Shown here in pieces: positions 36,801-47,120 of a DNA stretch of 64,000 bases. The first letter of the stretch is position 1. Each line of letters opens with the position of its first letter. The notes beneath the pieces are model-generated. The model was not told the DNA's origin. It worked only from the letters and a program-made list of their open reading frames with translations, and made no database searches. Location of the stretch: NCBI GenBank assembly GCA_027625915.1, contig JANTQA010000032.1, positions 11,610,001 to 11,674,000 of the forward strand. Direction: 5' to 3'. The stretch comes from Anaeramoeba flamelloides. Taxonomy: Eukaryota > Metamonada > Anaeramoebidae. The translations under genes were made by a program, and so were the position numbers.

Positions 36801-39800
36801 AGTCAAATAAATTAATGTTCTAATAAATACAAGAGTGTATCAGATATCCTAGTATAATATATTTTCATACCAATTAAAAAATGGGAATCAAAAAAATGAA
36901 AAAATTGATATCAAGAAAAAATTAAATAAAAATCATTTTATTTCTTGATCTTTTCTATAACATTTGACACAATTACTTCTTCTCTATTTGGTTTTATTAT
37001 TAATGCTGGACGGAAAAACTTTTGTTTGGAAAATTTTTAAAAAACAAATTACTTTTTTATTTCTAAAGAATTTCCAAAATGAATTTTAATAATCCTATTT
37101 CTATTTGGTTCATCTAATTCTTGATGGGGTTCAGAAAATAGGATATTTTTTGAGTTCTTCTTGAGAAATAAAGATTTATTTGAGTGTATACAAGTGTAAA
37201 AACTCTATTCTAAACAACATTCATATTTTACGCTTGTGTATTTGTTTGATTTGTTAATTATTTGTTTTCTATTAAATTAAAAACTCAAAATAATTGAAAT
37301 ATTTTCTTAATTTTTCTTTTTTTTTGGGTTGAATCTTTTCTAGTTGTTTTTTTGATTCCAAGAATTCAACCCCTTTTGCTTTAATCTTCTTTAGCAGTAT
37401 TCTTTGTTTTGGCTTGGTTTGATAAAAATATTTGAAAAAAGACTTTTGAAAAGAAATTTGTAAAAAAATGTTTTGTAAAATAATAATAAATAGTAATGAT
37501 GCAAGATATTGAAGGTAAAAAATTGTTTGGATTCATCCAAAATATGAAGAAAAAAAATAACAAATCTTCGAAAAATATGCTTTTGATTTAATTTTTTTTT
37601 TTTCATTCATTAATTTCAACATATTTATCTGGAAAGGTTATCTTTCTTGTTTGGTATTCTAAAAGAAAATCTTTGTTTCAAATACACACCTTTTGAGGTC
37701 TACTTTTTTGGTTTCATTCTAGGATTAATTTCATACATTCCCATCAACACATTTCTAGATCTAAAGCATAATTTAATAATAATAAAAACCAACAATTAAA
37801 TCAAATGTTCTAAAAAATGAAAAATTTTAGATTCAAATCTGGTTTAGTGTTACTTTGTATTCGCTTTCTTTTCACAAATAAAGCATTGAATGATATTTTG
37901 ATTTTAAAGTTTTAATATCCTATGGAACTCAAAAAATCTTTTTTCAGTAATCTTGTTATACTATTGTTAAAATAAATCTTGCAGAAAAGTTTAATCCGTC
38001 AAGACAAGGAAATTTTTTTCCATGTTTGAGTTTTTAGATATATTCCCGATTGTTTTCTGCAAATTGTTTTAACATTTATTCTTTTTTCAATCTTAATGTT
38101 CAATCAAAAGTTCGTTCATTGTAACTTTTTTCAATCAAAAAATACCCCAAAAATAGGTGTTTTTTTCAAAAGTCTGGAATTTTTAAAAAGGGGGGTATTC
38201 GTATCTTCATGAGTTTAATAGCTATCTTTTTTTTATTACATAAAATTATCATAACTTTGAAAAAATAATTTATAAAAGAAGTATAACTGAAATCCAATGT
38301 GTAGTTTTGGCTAACTTTAATTTTAAGAGTTTAAATTTTCCTTGTAGTATGTTTCAAAATAAAAATCGTGTTTTTTTGTTATAGAAGACCTATACATCAA
38401 CCAAACAAAGAAACCAACAATAAACACTATTTAAATATGGTATTGATTTCTTCAAGTTCTATTATTTAAAAAGAAATTCTTAAAAATGAAGGATCAAATT
38501 GCAAAATTTATCTCAAAAAATAGAGTAAACATTTGAAGAATATTTTTTATTATCCAACCAAAAAAACAAAAAAATTTCAAAAAAATGAGAAAATTACGAA
38601 AAATTTTGAACAAATTCCATCCCTAATTTAAATTTTACTTGAAAATACCAAGGGGTTTACGATCAAAATTTATTTGAACTTAGGTATACTAGTGGGTAGT
38701 AAATTGTATGTTTCCTTGTAACAAGAAGAAAAAAAAGCACGGATTATATTTTGAAACACGGATTATAGTCTTTGGATAAGCATTTTTTTGATCGCTGGAA
38801 TTAAAATTTTTTTCAAAATGGTAAAATGTACCTACCTTCTTAAAAACAGGGCTTGTTTTGAAAAAGTAATCTTCATAAAAAAAAAATAAAAAAAAGAAAA
38901 GTGAAGATAGCTTCTAAAAATGTTTGAAGAGAGCAAATACAAACTCTTGCTTTTAAGAGTTCCAAAATTTAAAATTGAATCTAAATTTTAATTCTTTTGA
39001 AAACTTTAAGAGAAAAAAACTGGTTTGTTAAGAAAAAAAAAAAATTATTCAGTATTTGCAAAACAAAATTAGTGATTAAACGAAAAAATCTCAACAGTGC
39101 TGTAAGAGTACGATTTGGTGTTGTTAATTTCAAAAAAATTCTGACACTCAAAGAATAAATTAATTTTTGGGATTTTTCAAAAATATGAAAAAGAAAAATC
39201 TAAAAAAAGAAAAGAAAAGAAAAGGAAGGAAAGAAAAGAAAAAAAAAGGAAGGAAAGGAAAGAAAAAGAAAAAGAAAAAGAAAAGGAAAAGGAAAGAAAA
39301 GGAAAGAAAAATTCAAAAACAAGATCAAGATAAACATTACCGAGCAAATTCAGCGATGACACCAACACCAAATAATTGAAGCGCGGAAGGAGCTTTCCCT
39401 GTCCCCCCCAAGAGTGAGGGTATTGAGGAACTTATTAAAGGATCCTCTGACTCTCTATTTTCCTCATGGAACTTAAAAGGCACCTTGTCATGAAAATTCC
39501 ACGAAAGGTCGTATTCGTACTCTGCACAGATTACGCCTTGTTTGTTGGTTTTCAAAAACTGTTTGATCGAATTTTTGAGAGGCACAACGTTGATGTGGTT
39601 CAGCCAGTTTCTTTTCAACAAGATTTTTTTCTTTTCTTGTTCGCTTTCTTGTTTGGAATTTTCAGACTCGATTTGTTGCTTGGTCATTTGTTTTTTCAAA
39701 GTTGAAACTTTTTTTTTCAATTTCAAATTCTCCAAGATCAACGAGTCTCGCATTTCTTTAACGTCTTCAAGCGAAATGAGCCTCCGGTGTAATTGCTCTT

Positions 39801-40149
39801 CCAAAAATTCCTCTTTCTTTGAGAAGGATTTCATTAGCTTTGCTATGTTTTCTGTGCACTCCTTCCCGTTTTCTTGATATCTTTTTTTCAGATTTGTAAT
39901 TTTTTCATCCAGCTGTTGGATCTTGTCGTGGTGTTCCTTGCCAAATTCCTCTTTGTTTTGTTTGAAGTATTCTTTGATGTCCATGATTTTCTCAAAATCG
40001 GGATAGATACCATAAAAGGTATCAATAACACTTTCCTCCAATTCTTTGATGTCGATTTCGTGGCTTTTTTGTTGTGGGTTTTGGGAAAGTGTTTCCATCC
40101 TTGAATTAGAGCTTGTCATTTGTTCGTCTGTGCTTGAAAGTGAAGTCAT
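32615..40149 (-). CDS. Coiled-coil protein with two OsmC-like domains
   Basis: Exon 1 (40149-39341) and exon 2 (33668-32615) join in phase (CG + A = Arg) through donor GTAATG and acceptor CAATAG to give 620 residues. OsmC/Ohr proteins are thiol peroxidases of the alpha/beta OsmC fold. Residues about 30-190 form a charged coiled coil (for example EEQLHRRLISLEDVKEMRDS). OsmC domain 1 spans the splice: SLLGGTGKAPSALQLFGVGV, IAEFAR|SFISLCSLNGIKLK, then IAKNNCPMINFLKG. Domain 2 lies within exon 2: FEIDWPIDIGGSGQDINWRS, FVSAAFGSMSLNLF, then IVEKISLCGYLAKN, with a Lys/Glu/Asp/Asn insert of about 60 residues between strands. Where family members carry the peroxidatic Cys after the helix start, both domains lack it (Ile in 1, Gly/Ser in 2), while a later Cys is kept. 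So it is probably not a standard peroxidase. The 5.67-kb intron is full of repeats. Confidence 0.75.
34922..34992 (+). tRNA. Degenerate tRNA-like sequence (anticodon-like TAT), possibly a SINE head or pseudogene
   Basis: The stretch has a canonical D-arm-like A box (AAGTGGTAAAACGC) and an anticodon-loop-like CTTATAAT. A B-box-like GTTCTGAGATTATAATCCC is present, but it carries extra bases compared with GGTTCGAATCC. The anticodon stem pairs poorly and no acceptor stem closes well, so it is unlikely to be a working tRNA. It lies in the intron of the OsmC gene, on the opposite strand. A tRNA-Ile(UAU) pseudogene or a tRNA-derived SINE are the two readings. Confidence 0.35.
35270..35515. repeat. 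Hairpin array, copy 3 (in the OsmC-gene intron)
   Basis: The copy starts GGGAAGTGCCGTAGAGTACC, then TAGGTTTTC. The hairpin at 35335-35410 pairs TTTTGAAATAAACAGAAAAT with the return TTGTCGGTTTATTTCGAAAA and ends AAAACCTAAC. It is followed by two short units of the form GAAAATCTATTGATTTTC...AAAACTCAAAAAAACCTAAC and closes with AAACCTAACGGCAAATAGG. Confidence 0.75.
36118..36340. mobile_element. Distant Tc1/mariner-like MITE
   Basis: The element starts TACAGTCGGTATACCTTTTA, close to the CAGTCAGTTCCACTTTTAAG end of the better copies, and has CCCCCAATTAATCAAATAAA on the left answered by TTTTTGATTAATTGGAG on the right. It is a decayed foldback of about 220 bp with a long A/T-rich centre. The right terminus is uncertain (TTATGGTATGCG may be its end). 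It lies in the OsmC-gene intron. Confidence 0.5.
36486..37765 (-). pseudogene. Cluster of coding-like fragments inside the OsmC-gene intron
   Basis: Several minus-strand stretches read as protein although they sit within the OsmC intron: 36591-36486 (SETKEGLFLREDRVLKFVHL, ending LRLEQEF and a stop, with a CATAG acceptor before it); about 37020-36935 (FFRPALIIKPNREEVIVSNV); about 37175-37065 (NRNRIIKIHFGNSLEIKK then GTAATT); about 37440-37300 (RILLKKIKAKGVEFLESKKQ); and about 37760-37690 (NVLMGMYEINPRMKPK then GTAGAC). Together they recall ubiquitin-like/FERM-F0-type sequence (the IIKIHFGN strand, and the L-EDR-L motif), but the splice phases between neighbouring pieces do not agree. Either this is a decayed gene or a nested gene whose exons I have not joined correctly. 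The first piece is the most convincing exon. Confidence 0.35.
38330..38790 (+). repeat. Dispersed repeat family C, copy 1 (in the OsmC-gene intron)
   Basis: Shared blocks with 56980-57430 include TTGTTATAGAAGACCTATAC, ATGGTATTG, ATGAAGGATCAAATTGCAAA, and GGATTATAG near the right end followed by CTTTGGATAAGCAT. Two more divergent copies are at 55560-56010 and about 60440-60720, all in the same orientation. The 62-codon frame seen in the 57.1-kb copy is closed here, so the family is not protein-coding. Confidence 0.75.
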
Positions 40150-41761
40150 TTTTAATTTTGAAGTTTAGAGATTTGAGATAATCGAGTTTTTCTCTTTTGA
40201 TATGTTTTTAACTGAAAAAAAAATGAAAAGTTATTTGGCATTTTTTTTAAGTCTATAAATTCTCATTGGAATTAAAAAACAAATATCCTTTTAGATTTTT
40301 TACGTTCATGTTTGATACAAAGAAAATAGAACTGTTAAACTATTTTTGAGTGTTCTAGGTATTAGAATCATCTATATTCACCTTTTATTCAAGTATGTTG
40401 TTATTACAAGTAAATCATTTCAGTGTTCGAGAATTTAAATGTCCCACTTTTCTTAAACAGATCTATTAGTAAATTATTATTGCAGAATAAATGATTTGGT
40501 TTAGTACTAAGGATCACAATTAAATTTTTGATATATTGATTTGGAATTTTTTTTGAATTGCATTTCACAAATATAAAGAAAGTAACCCAAACAACAGTAA
40601 TAATATTCCAGAATTTGTTAATCCTTTTTTAGAACTTCCACAAATAACTACTGGTATTTGAATTTTAAACCGGAAAAATTTTCACTTCATTTTCAATTTC
40701 CTTTTTCAAATAAAGTTCACAAATTACAACCTACTTCTTTGGAGAACTCAGTTTGAAAAAGATAAAGGATGACAAGGTAGTGAAAATATTTTCCCATTTA
40801 TAATTCAAATACCAGTATATGTTAATTTTTTAATTTCAAGAACGACTCAATAATTATTCGTATAAAAACCGAAAGACTGTAAGGTTGTTGTTTCCGTTGT
40901 TTGTGATAGGTTGAATATTTAAGGTATGTAAATAATTTGGAAAATAATCTCTTTTTGTTCATCTTCGAAATTATTGAATACAATTTGAATTTTTTAAAAA
41001 CGATTTACATTTCAGAAAAATTTAAAAAAGGAACTTTCAGTTTTGAAGTATCATTATTGACAATTCAGTCTTTAGATATCTCTTGAAAATATTTGTATTT
41101 ACTCACTATCAATTTTTTTTTCGAAGAGGGATAATTTGAGGCTAACAAGATCAATAAATAATTATAAAACCCTTTTAAAAATAATTTGGGAATACCAAAA
41201 ATTGAAAATAGATAAAAAAAAATTTTAATTTATTCTATTTTTGGATTTATTGTTAAGAACTCAGAGTTCGGGAAACTTAGTCTGGTAAATAGAGAATTTC
41301 GAAGTAACTAAATTTGTGTCTATCGAATTCAAAGAGTATCTAAAATAAAAACAGTCTTTGGTAGAATTTTAAACTCAATTTAGTTTTCTATAATTTAATT
41401 TATTATATTTTTCCAATCATAATATTCAAATCACATTCAAGTAGCCGTCTATACATGTTTTTGTACATAATCATTTTTATCCAAACCAACATAAAAGATA
41501 TAAAACTAAAAAAAAAATGATATCTCCAAAAATTTTTCAAACTGGGCGGGTTAAAAATAAAAATTAACAATAGATAAAAAAATTATATAAATTCCTGTAA
41601 CTTGAGTCACCCTCTCGAAAATCGTTTCCAGATTTTTTTTTTTTTGAAGAGAAATGAATAAATTTTTTTATTTTGTTCCGTTCTTACCAATTGATTCTAA
41701 AATTTAACAACTGTGGTATGGCAATTATTAATACTTGTTTATGTGATTTTTATTCATTAAA

Positions 41762-41955
41762 GTTAATTACACTTTTAAGGTACAAACCCCCAGAGAAATT
41801 TAAGGGACAAAAAAAACTAAAAATTAAAGCAGAAATTTTGAATTTTTTTTTTCACAAATTATTTTACTAAAATCCAAATTTTTAGTAATTAAATTGTAAT
41901 TTTTTTTGTACCTTAAATTTGGTTGAAAGTTTATGCCTTAAAAGTGGAACTGACA
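41762..41955. mobile_element. Tc1/mariner-like palindromic MITE, copy 2 (worn)
   Basis: The left arm reads ACACTTTTAAGGTACAAA and GAAATTTAAGGGACAAAAAA; the right arm reads TTTTTTTTGTACCTTAAATT, TGGTTGAAAGTTTATGCC and TTAAAAGTGGAACTGACA. The arrangement is the same as copy 1, but the left terminus is eroded and the perfect TA flanks are not visible. Confidence 0.7.
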
Positions 41956-42239
41956 TTATTGATAAACTTTCTATCTAGTTTTTACATTTATATTAATTCA
42001 TGAATATATCCGTCAAGTATATTGGGGTACTGTGAAGTGTCGTAGAGTGCTGGAGAGTGAACTTTTTTTTTTTTTTTAATTTCTAAGATTAAAAAAAAAA
42101 CCTAACTTTTGTTTTCTTGATTTGAGAAATTATAAGAAAATTTCAAAAATTTTCATTTAAGGGTCGTATCATTACGGTAAAATTTTATTTTCTGAAATGG
42201 AAAAAAACTTTTTAGTAATTTTTATGAGGACCTAACACT

Positions 42240-42850
42240 AATCAAAAACCAACCAACCTGTGATATACTATCGATCTCCAAAAACCAACAACTAAAGATG
42301 TGGGCATTTTTAGAAAAAAGTTCTAAAGAGTGACACTCAATTTCCAATTAGAATGATTGTGAATTACAATTTTGAAAACAACTATTTCAGTTTTGCAGTA
42401 TCGCTCTTTGGTGCATTTTGAGATCTCAGTGATTTTATTTTTCTTTTTTTTCATTTTTCAAAAGAGTTATTTTTATCGTGATAATATTGCATAATTTATA
42501 CTTGATCAAATTTCGAGGGTTATAAAATAATCACAAACCAGATTAAATCAAATTAAATTGATTGTGAAATTCAAGAAAGCTATTTGTTTTAAATTGAAGA
42601 AATTTAACCATTTGGAAAAAGAAAATGAGAAAATATGAATTTTTTTTTAAATTTTGATTTTTTGAAATTGAGAACTCTTTTCAAACTTATTTTTCTTGGT
42701 TGAATTTTTTATCAAAGTGATCCAATGAATTTTTTTTTTTTGTTATTTAAATTTAGTCAACCAAAAGAAGAGCTATTTCACAATAGCCTTTTTGGTCTCT
42801 GTTCACCCCCTGAGTATGGTGTATATTCACGGTAAATGACTAGACCCTTA
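42240..42850 (+). repeat. Dispersed repeat family F, copy 1
   Basis: This is a direct repeat of 52805-53400, about 80% alike by eye. Shared blocks are CATTTTTAGAAAAAAG, ACACTCAATTTCCAATT, TATTTTTGAGATCT-like, GAGGGTTA-AAA, AAATTTAA-CATTTGGAAA, and at the right end ATTCACGGT-A-TGACTAGAC. The right end is followed directly by a hairpin array here, but not in copy 2. There is no coding frame. Confidence 0.75.
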
Positions 42851-43380
42851 ATTTAAAAAATTAAAAAAGTCTAACAGCAGTTTTCTAGAATTCAAAAGAA
42901 TAGAGTAAAATCAAATCTTTTTAAAATAAATAAAAAACTAAAAAAAAAGTGCAAGGTTCGTTTCTGAAATTCACATAAATCAAGAAAACTATAAAGTTTT
43001 CCTCTATTCTTTTAAATTTTCGAAAACCTAATGAAAAGAGTCCTAGAGTACCGCCAAGTGCACATTTTTTTTTGATTTCAGAAATAAACAGAAAATTTAT
43101 TGAAGTTTTCTATTTTATTTCTAAAGTAAAAAAAACCTAACGAAAATCTATTGATTTTCCAAAGAAATAGAAAACTCAAAAAAACCGACCGAAAATCAAT
43201 ATAGCTTCCATCTAAATAGAAAACTCAAAAAAACCTAACAAAAATCTATTGATTTTACAAATAAACAGATAACTCAAGAAAAGATAAGAACGCTTTTCCA
43301 GCATTCGAATGAATAGATTAAAATTATAGATTCTACTCAATTCTTCTAAATCCTAAAAAAAAACCTACCGACAGCGTATA
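42835..43380. repeat. Hairpin array, copy 4 (longest, at least five units)
   Basis: Units of both hairpin types follow one another. One is the AAGAATAGAGTAAAATC type, opening with TTTTCTAGAATTCAAAAGAA and closing with CTATTCTTTTAAATTTTCGA then AAACCTAATG. The other is the AATAAACAGAAAATTTATTG type, answered by TTTTCTATTTTATTTCTAAA. Several short GAAAATCTATTGATTTTC units ending in AAAAAAACCTAAC or AAACCGACC follow. An isolated piece of the same family lies at about 42030-42125 (GAAGTGTCGTAGAGTGCTGG). Confidence 0.75.
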
Positions 43381-44066
43381 AAATTTTTAATTTTCTCAAA
43401 CAAAATTATTATTATTATTTTATATTAATATTTGAATTATTTTTCTTCTCTTTTTTTATTTTGATATATTTTCATTAATTACTCCTTTCTCTCAATAAAT
43501 AAAGAAAGATGGAAAAAATGTCCAATATTATTATTATTATTATTATTAACGTACATAATTATTGTTCAAATCCCAGCTTATATGTCTATTTTTGGTATCA
43601 TATGGGCAGTTTCCATCATTCCTCTTCGTTTTAAAATCACCATTGTAAAAATATTTTGATTATTAATATTATTATCCAGTTTTTTTTTAAGGTAATTGAA
43701 TTCGAATAAAATAAATTATAAAAAAATTATTTTTAATTATTACACTTTTTATGAATTTCAAAATTTATTAAATTTTAGTGAATTTGTATTTAATAAATTT
43801 ATCTTTTTATAAAAGAATAATAATTATAATAATAAATAGCAGAATATAAAACGAAATAAAGAAATTTGAACCGTGATAAATAAGAAAATAAAACAAATAA
43901 TCAAAAAAAAAAAAACGGACAATAAAAAAAAAACAAGCAAGCAATACAAATAGAAAGAATGAAACAAAGGGGAAGAGAGAATCTTTAATTTTATATTTTT
44001 TTTTTTTTCATTTGTATATTTTTCTTTTTAATTAGCATCATTTCATTATTATATGACCTTAAATAA

Positions 44067-45863
44067 TTAATTTTTCTTTTTAGGTGGTTTCCCAAGTATT
44101 TGTATTAATTTTTCTTTATCATGATTTGTTTCTTTATTATTTGAATATAATAAATTGTTTGAATGTTTTTTAAATAATTGATTGTTTTTTTTTTCTAATT
44201 TTTCATTATTATTATGTAATTTTAAGATTTGCTTCTGCATTTTTTTGATTTGAATTTTTTCGTTGTTGGAAACAGCAAGTAATTGGCTATTATTATTATT
44301 AATTGAGTCTACCCAAAGGTGATAATCTCTTTCAAAATCTAACGAATTATTTTTTAATATGTCAATTTCACTTGATATTTTATTTTTTTCGTCATTATCC
44401 ATCACACCATTGGTTTTGGTTTTAGTTTTGGTTTTGATTTTTGGGGAAGAACTATTATTTTTCTGGTGTTCCTTAAGACTGGCTTTAAAATTTTTCACTT
44501 TGGAGTGAATATTATTAACTTTTTGGGATATATCATTAAGATCACAATTCTGTTGTTCTTTTAAACACCTTATTAATAATTGAATGCATTGGAATCTTTC
44601 TTTTTTCGTTTTTTCTAATAAATTCAGATATTTTTCTCGATCATTATCAAGATTATTATTATCATCATTTTTACTTTGATCATTTTTTTCATTTTCATTT
44701 CCATTCCTTAATTCTTTTAATTGTATTAATAATTTTTTATTTTGATTTTTTAATTCTTTTTGTTCTTTTAATAATTTTGTTCTTTGATTAAACTCGTCAA
44801 CTTCATCATCACCCTGATCATCGTTACCACTGCCACCATTTATTTTGATCAAGTTTTTCCATTTGTTAGCAAAAGTTTTTAAAATATTTAATATTTCAAG
44901 TATTTTTTCTACTTCGTTTTCTAACTTGTCATGATTAAAATCCCATCTTGTTTCATTGGTTAAATTTGGATCGATACTAAAATCTTTAATTTTTTTTATT
45001 AATTTCTTTTGTAATTCATTTATGGTCTTCAAATTATAAATTTTTGGTATTGCTTTCAAGACAATTAAAACTTTTTTATTTTTTTCTTTTGATTTTGTTC
45101 TTACTTTGAGAAATGCCTTTCGAGTTAAGATTAATGAATTATAGAAATAAGAAAAAATCGTTTTAAAAGTTTTTTTATTTTGCAGAGTAAAGATGGCTAT
45201 TATTTCATTGATCTCATCTTCCTTTTGCTTGTGTTCCTTAATACAGTCAAACCTAAACAGCATTCCCCGCATGAAGGATTCAATTTCACAAAGTAAACCT
45301 GGTAAAGTTTTAACAAATTTGTTTTCATCAAAAATTGAATTTTTATAAATTTTTTGGAATGTTGAATAGTTTTTGTTCAATTCATTATTTAGGATGATCG
45401 TATTTTGATATTTTTTTAATTGGTTTTTTAAAGTGTTCATTTTGAGAATTCTTCCTTGAAGAAGATTTAATATTGATTGAACAGTGGAGATCTTTATTGT
45501 AATTTCTTTTTGGTTTGGATCATTATTATCATTGTTGTGAAAAGGAAGATTTTGTCTTGAGGAATGTAAATCCGATCGAAGTTCTTTTACAAATTCTTTT
45601 CCTTTGTTAATTTTTTTTTGATACTTTTTTAAATCAGTCAATTCGTCGCACCTATTCATCCAATCGTGATACTCTTCCAATATACTCAAATAGTTTTTTG
45701 TTAATTGTTCAAGATAACCATAATACTTGGAACACAAGTTACGTGGATCTTTTTCTTCTTTTTCTTCGTTTTCTTTTTCAATTTGAAAAGTTATTGTTGT
45801 TTCTTCTGTGTCAATAATAGTTTCCAATTTGTCAAGAAATTCATGTATTTGACTTAGATCCAT
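44067..45863 (-). CDS. Uncharacterised coiled-coil protein, 598 residues
   Basis: This is a single exon from ATG at 45863 (MDLSQIHEFLDKLETIIDTE) to a stop at 44067. I do not recognise the family. The N-terminal third has aromatic-rich helices (YYGYLEQLTKNYLSILEEYH, DWMNRCDELTDLKK). The middle (about 130-345) is helical with SILNLLQGRILKMNTLKNQL. The C-terminal 240 residues are a broken coiled coil (LLKEQKELKNQNKKLLIQLK, ILKLHNNNEKLEKKNNQLFK) interrupted by acidic or Asn-rich spacers such as GGSGNDDQGDDEVDEF and a KTKTKTKT run. There are no transmembrane segments, signal peptide or catalytic motifs. A cytoskeletal or scaffold role is possible but only guessed from composition. Low-complexity patches are simple-triplet slippage products, but the frame stays open over 1.8 kb, so the gene is real. 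Confidence 0.8.
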   Translation of the reverse strand: MDLSQIHEFLDKLETIIDTEETTITFQIEKENEEKEEKDPRNLCSKYYGYLEQLTKNYLSILEEYHDWMNRCDELTDLKKYQKKINKGKEFVKELRSDLHSSRQNLPFHNNDNNDPNQKEITIKISTVQSILNLLQGRILKMNTLKNQLKKYQNTIILNNELNKNYSTFQKIYKNSIFDENKFVKTLPGLLCEIESFMRGMLFRFDCIKEHKQKEDEINEIIAIFTLQNKKTFKTIFSYFYNSLILTRKAFLKVRTKSKEKNKKVLIVLKAIPKIYNLKTINELQKKLIKKIKDFSIDPNLTNETRWDFNHDKLENEVEKILEILNILKTFANKWKNLIKINGGSGNDDQGDDEVDEFNQRTKLLKEQKELKNQNKKLLIQLKELRNGNENEKNDQSKNDDNNNLDNDREKYLNLLEKTKKERFQCIQLLIRCLKEQQNCDLNDISQKVNNIHSKVKNFKASLKEHQKNNSSSPKIKTKTKTKTNGVMDNDEKNKISSEIDILKNNSLDFERDYHLWVDSINNNNSQLLAVSNNEKIQIKKMQKQILKLHNNNEKLEKKNNQLFKKHSNNLLYSNNKETNHDKEKLIQILGKPPKKKN

Positions 45864-46499
45864 TACTGTGTTTTATGAAAGAAATCTGGTTTATTTAAAT
45901 AAGCTAAAAAGATGTTTTGTTTCTTGAATTTTGGATTTTCTTGTTTTGACCGACAAGAGAAAAAATTGATAAAAAATGAAAAGAATGTTTTCGAATACAT
46001 ATGAAAAAAATTCGGACTTTTACAGAGCTTTTCCTTTTTATAGGAATTGTGTGAGCTTTGAAGAACTCAAATTTCTATGAAAAGGAATGAGATTCTTTGT
46101 CTTGTCAATTTTCATGAGAGGTGTACACTTATAAATTTAAAATAATCTCAAAAAAGTGTTTGTCAACAAAACACCCCAGAATATAATGATATTGTATCTC
46201 ATAAGAACAAAATTTTCTCTTTTTTAAATTAATTTTTAATCACAATATTTTTTTTATATTAAAAGATGACCAATTCAAAAAAATAAATCAAAGAACTCAA
46301 TTTACAGAATTCGTTGTTACTCTGGGAAATTTCAAACAAAGAGTTCAAGAAATGAAACTAAAGAGATACATCTTCAACTTCATATAAGAATTTTTCATTT
46401 CATAAAAAAAATTGAAACAAATCTATTTTATTAAAGACACATAAGTGATATATAAAAAATAATAAATAATTCTGTTTCAGGTTTTTTGATTTTTATTAT

Positions 46500-47120
46500 A
46501 TGCCCCTACGAACCAAAAAACACTAAAAATGGAAAACTGATCAAATACCTTCCATTAATACAATTAAAAAAACTAAATGAAAAAATTAAAATAAATAAAG
46601 TTTCAATTTAACTTTTTCTTGAAAACATTTTTTGCCAAAATCATTGAATTCAAACTTGAAATTATGTATATTTTTAGAGTCGGTATCTTGTTTTAACTCA
46701 TTTACAAAAACAAATTCTAAATTATGGGAATTTTCTTTTCACAAAAGGGACTAATTTGGTCCTCAAATGTTTTTTTTAGTTTTAAATGGTAAAATTAAAA
46801 AAAAGTTTTCCTAAAAGGATAAACTCTCTGGAAAAGCATTCTAATTTAAGATATTAACTTATTCTTTGATTTCAAACTTTTCTCAACCCCAATTTTTCAA
46901 AAAAAAATAAAAAAGTGCACAGTAATTTCAAAAAATAATTTCGATATTCAAAAGTTGAGAGTGTTTTTATTCTAAAAAAAATTATCACAGTGGTTAATAG
47001 ATTTAAGTTATGAACTTAATTTTGAAAAATATTAATCAGAAAAAAATAGTGCATAATTTTATTAAGGATATATTTGAGAAAAATTTTGTGGAATTTTCTT
47101 GGTCCCACTCAATCTTTTCT
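46500..47120 (-). repeat. Dispersed repeat family A, copy 2
   Basis: This is the inverted partner of 19760-20415. Its left end, CCCCTACGAACCAAAAAACA, answers the right end of the intron copy (TGTTTTTTGGGTCGTAGGGA-like). It differs by many substitutions and small indels but is collinear throughout, so both are old copies of one element. It has no terminal repeats or coding capacity. Confidence 0.75.

Larger units (their letters stand above)
40150..44066. other. Intergenic region, about 3.9 kb
   Basis: This lies between the start of the OsmC-like gene and the end of the 598-residue coiled-coil gene. No gene is supported. It holds part of a family E copy (about 41390-41545), a mariner-like MITE (41762-41955), hairpin-array DNA (about 42030-42125 and 42835-43380), a family F copy (42240-42850) and an ATT triplet run near 43525-43550. 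The interval 40160-41380 shows nothing beyond AT-rich sequence; the first 150 bp may include the promoter of the OsmC-like gene. Confidence 0.5.

Noticed and set aside
39167-39379. Lys-rich frame on the plus strand at the end of OsmC exon 1
   Set aside because: It comes from an A/G-rich intron stretch just past the exon 1 donor plus antisense of the exon; no protein features.
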